Assembly (NCBI RefSeq): GCF_019837165.1 | Contig: NZ_JAGYHC010000001.1 | Coordinates: 558,001 to 622,000, forward strand | Length of the DNA: 64,000 bases | Origin: Virgibacillus sp. NKC19-3 | GTDB taxonomy: Bacteria > Bacillota > Bacilli > Bacillales > Amphibacillaceae | Reading direction: 5' to 3' | Shown here: in pieces, positions 62,854-64,000 of the stretch | How the letters are laid out: every line of letters begins with the position of its first letter | How positions within the stretch are numbered: position 1 is the first letter of the stretch | The notes under the pieces: model-generated | The model's input: only the letters and a program-made list of their open reading frames with translations | What the model was told of the DNA's origin: nothing | The model's database searches: none | Translations under genes and position numbers: made by a program

Positions 62854-64000
62854 CAAGAAAATATACCGAGCGCCTCTATCCGTCTTATCGCCTCTCTTAA
62901 ACGTTCTTCTTCAACTAACAGCCCAACGCGTATATAGCCTTCGCCATGTTTTCCGAAGCCTTTACCTGCTGCCACGGCTATATTTGCCTTCTCAAATAGT
63001 AGGTCAGCAAATCCTTCACTGCTGTAGCCTTTAGGAACTGGCAGCCATGCGAAAAACGACCCGGTTGGAGCTTTGATATTCCAACCAATGCGCTCGCATT
63101 CGGTAATGAGTGTGTTTCGGCGAGACTCGTAACGCGCAACTTGTTCATCTACACAGTCCTGGCTACTTGTCAGCGCGGTGACTGCAGCTTCTTGCACCGC
63201 AGGGAATAAACTGACAAATAAGTGATCCTGCAAGAGATTGATCGCTTCAATCATTTTTGCATTTCCGACGGCAAATCCAACGCGCCAGCCTGCCATATTG
63301 TATGTTTTCGACAATGTATACAACTCGATACCAACTTCTTTAGCCCCGTCCGCTTGCAGAAAGCTTACTGGTTTTCTATCATCAAAACCAATTGCCCCAT
63401 AGGCAAAGTCATGAATTACTCCAATGTCTGACGCATTGGCAAGCTTCACTGTATCGTTGAAAAACTCAATGGAAGCAGTTGCTCCCGTCGGGTTATTGGG
63501 ATAATTTAAATACATCAATTTTGCTTGGTCTTTTTGTTCATTAGTGAGTAAGCGATAATCAGGTAAAAATAGATTTTCTTCCAATAAAGACATGGTTTCA
63601 TAGGTCACATCAGCAAGACTCACACCGGATAAATAATCCGGATATCCAGGATCCGGAAGCAACATGACTTCTCCTTCATTCATTAATGCAAGGGGAAGCT
63701 CAACCAACCCTATTTTTGCTCCAGATAAAATGGCTATTTCTGTGTGCGGATCAATGTCGACGTCGTATTCCCGCTTATAAAAATCAGCCGCGGCCTGTTT
63801 TAATTCAGGAGTTCCTCTGAAAGGAGAGTATTTATGTGTCCTTGGATCCTCGACAGCTTGTTGTAATGCTTTTACAATATGGGGCGGTGTAGGCTGATCC
63901 GGATTTCCCTGTCCTAAATTGATAATATCTCGCCCTTGCCGAATGGCATCTGCCACTTTCTGGGTAAGTGCAGCAAAGAACTGGTCGGGTAAATTTTTTA
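62853..64000 (-). CDS. PLP-dependent aminotransferase, class I/II (MtnE/PatA-like; 5' end outside window)
   Basis: About 382 residues are present and the frame stays open to the window edge (KNLPDQFFAALTQKVADAIRQGRD), so the GTG at 63956 is internal, not the start. Blocks: INLGQGNPDQPTPPHIV, LLPDPGYPDYLSG, NYPNNPTGA, HDFAYGAIGFD, and the PLP-lysine motif TLSKTYNMAGWRVGFAVGN. The N-terminal match is to the methionine-salvage MtnE/PatA group. Specificity is not determinable. Confidence 0.9.
   Translation of the reverse strand, partial: KNLPDQFFAALTQKVADAIRQGRDIINLGQGNPDQPTPPHIVKALQQAVEDPRTHKYSPFRGTPELKQAAADFYKREYDVDIDPHTEIAILSGAKIGLVELPLALMNEGEVMLLPDPGYPDYLSGVSLADVTYETMSLLEENLFLPDYRLLTNEQKDQAKLMYLNYPNNPTGATASIEFFNDTVKLANASDIGVIHDFAYGAIGFDDRKPVSFLQADGAKEVGIELYTLSKTYNMAGWRVGFAVGNAKMIEAINLLQDHLFVSLFPAVQEAAVTALTSSQDCVDEQVARYESRRNTLITECERIGWNIKAPTGSFFAWLPVPKGYSSEGFADLLFEKANIAVAAGKGFGKHGEGYIRVGLLVEEERLREAIRRIEALGIFS

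Noticed and set aside
63954-63956. GTG at 63956 as the aminotransferase start
   Set aside because: Conserved N-terminal residues continue upstream to the window edge.
1-64000. CRISPR arrays, rRNA genes, insertion sequences and phage genes
   Set aside because: No regularly spaced repeats, rRNA-like sequence or intact transposase/integrase was seen.

Overview
The window is low-GC DNA with strong AGGAGG-type ribosome binding sites, Bacillus-style regulators (a Fnr with the Bacillus cysteine arrangement, a BceRS-BceAB module, YwiC, CsaA) and Firmicute gene orders. It most likely comes from a facultatively anaerobic member of the Bacillaceae of the Virgibacillus/Oceanobacillus kind. The genus is an inference. 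Nearly everything between 1 and 48 kb serves anaerobic molybdoenzyme metabolism, and the right quarter is more ordinary accessory and respiratory DNA.

Layout. 1-2.3 kb: tail of a cytoplasmic formate dehydrogenase alpha subunit, its DUF1641 partner and a first fdhD. 2.5-3.6 kb: zinc alcohol dehydrogenase under a Rex/Fnr-like palindrome. 3.6-8.3 kb: a complete selenocysteine decoding set, selB, selC (tRNA-Sec, on the opposite strand between selB and selA), selA and selD; selD itself has an in-frame UGA at its catalytic position. 8.6-12.4 kb: a three-gene DMSO-reductase-family operon whose catalytic subunit has a Cys-Cys pair at the metal-ligand position. 12.6-15.7 kb: pflB-pflA (formate production). 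15.8-27.2 kb: ywiC, a leftward PsrA/PhsA-like operon with an NrfD-type membrane subunit and a frameshifted TorD chaperone, then a divergent torD-dmsABC operon. 27.6-33.2 kb: a membrane formate dehydrogenase N-type operon (fdnGHI) whose catalytic subunit is read through a UGA with an E. coli-like SECIS, followed by a second fdhD. 33.6-40.4 kb: molybdenum cofactor genes moaA, moeB, moeA, moaE, moaD, mobB, fnr (opposite strand), mobA and moaB; moaC lies apart at 47.7 kb.

40.5-48.7 kb: PAP2 phosphatase, LD-carboxypeptidase, a MarR-controlled flavin/aldo-keto reductase group with a decayed old-yellow-enzyme gene, a polyferredoxin with a coupled 23-codon ORF, tatA, moaC and csaA. 48.8-53.3 kb: BceRS two-component system and BceAB transporter. 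53.5-61.2 kb: MATE pump, then cydABDC (cytochrome bd oxidase and its ABC exporter). 61.3-64 kb: a VWA lipoprotein and a partial aminotransferase.

How it fits together: PFL makes formate; the periplasm-facing selenoprotein FDH and the cytoplasmic FDH oxidise it; electrons enter the quinone pool and leave through one of three Tat-exported molybdenum reductases or through cytochrome bd. The cofactor (moa/moe/mob), sulfur transfer (fdhD), selenium (selABCD) and export (tatA) needs are met nearby, and Fnr/Rex-like boxes recur upstream of adh, pflB, the reductase operons and ywiC. The selenium branch, with a selenoprotein SelD feeding a selenoprotein FDH in a Bacillaceae genome, is the most noteworthy content.
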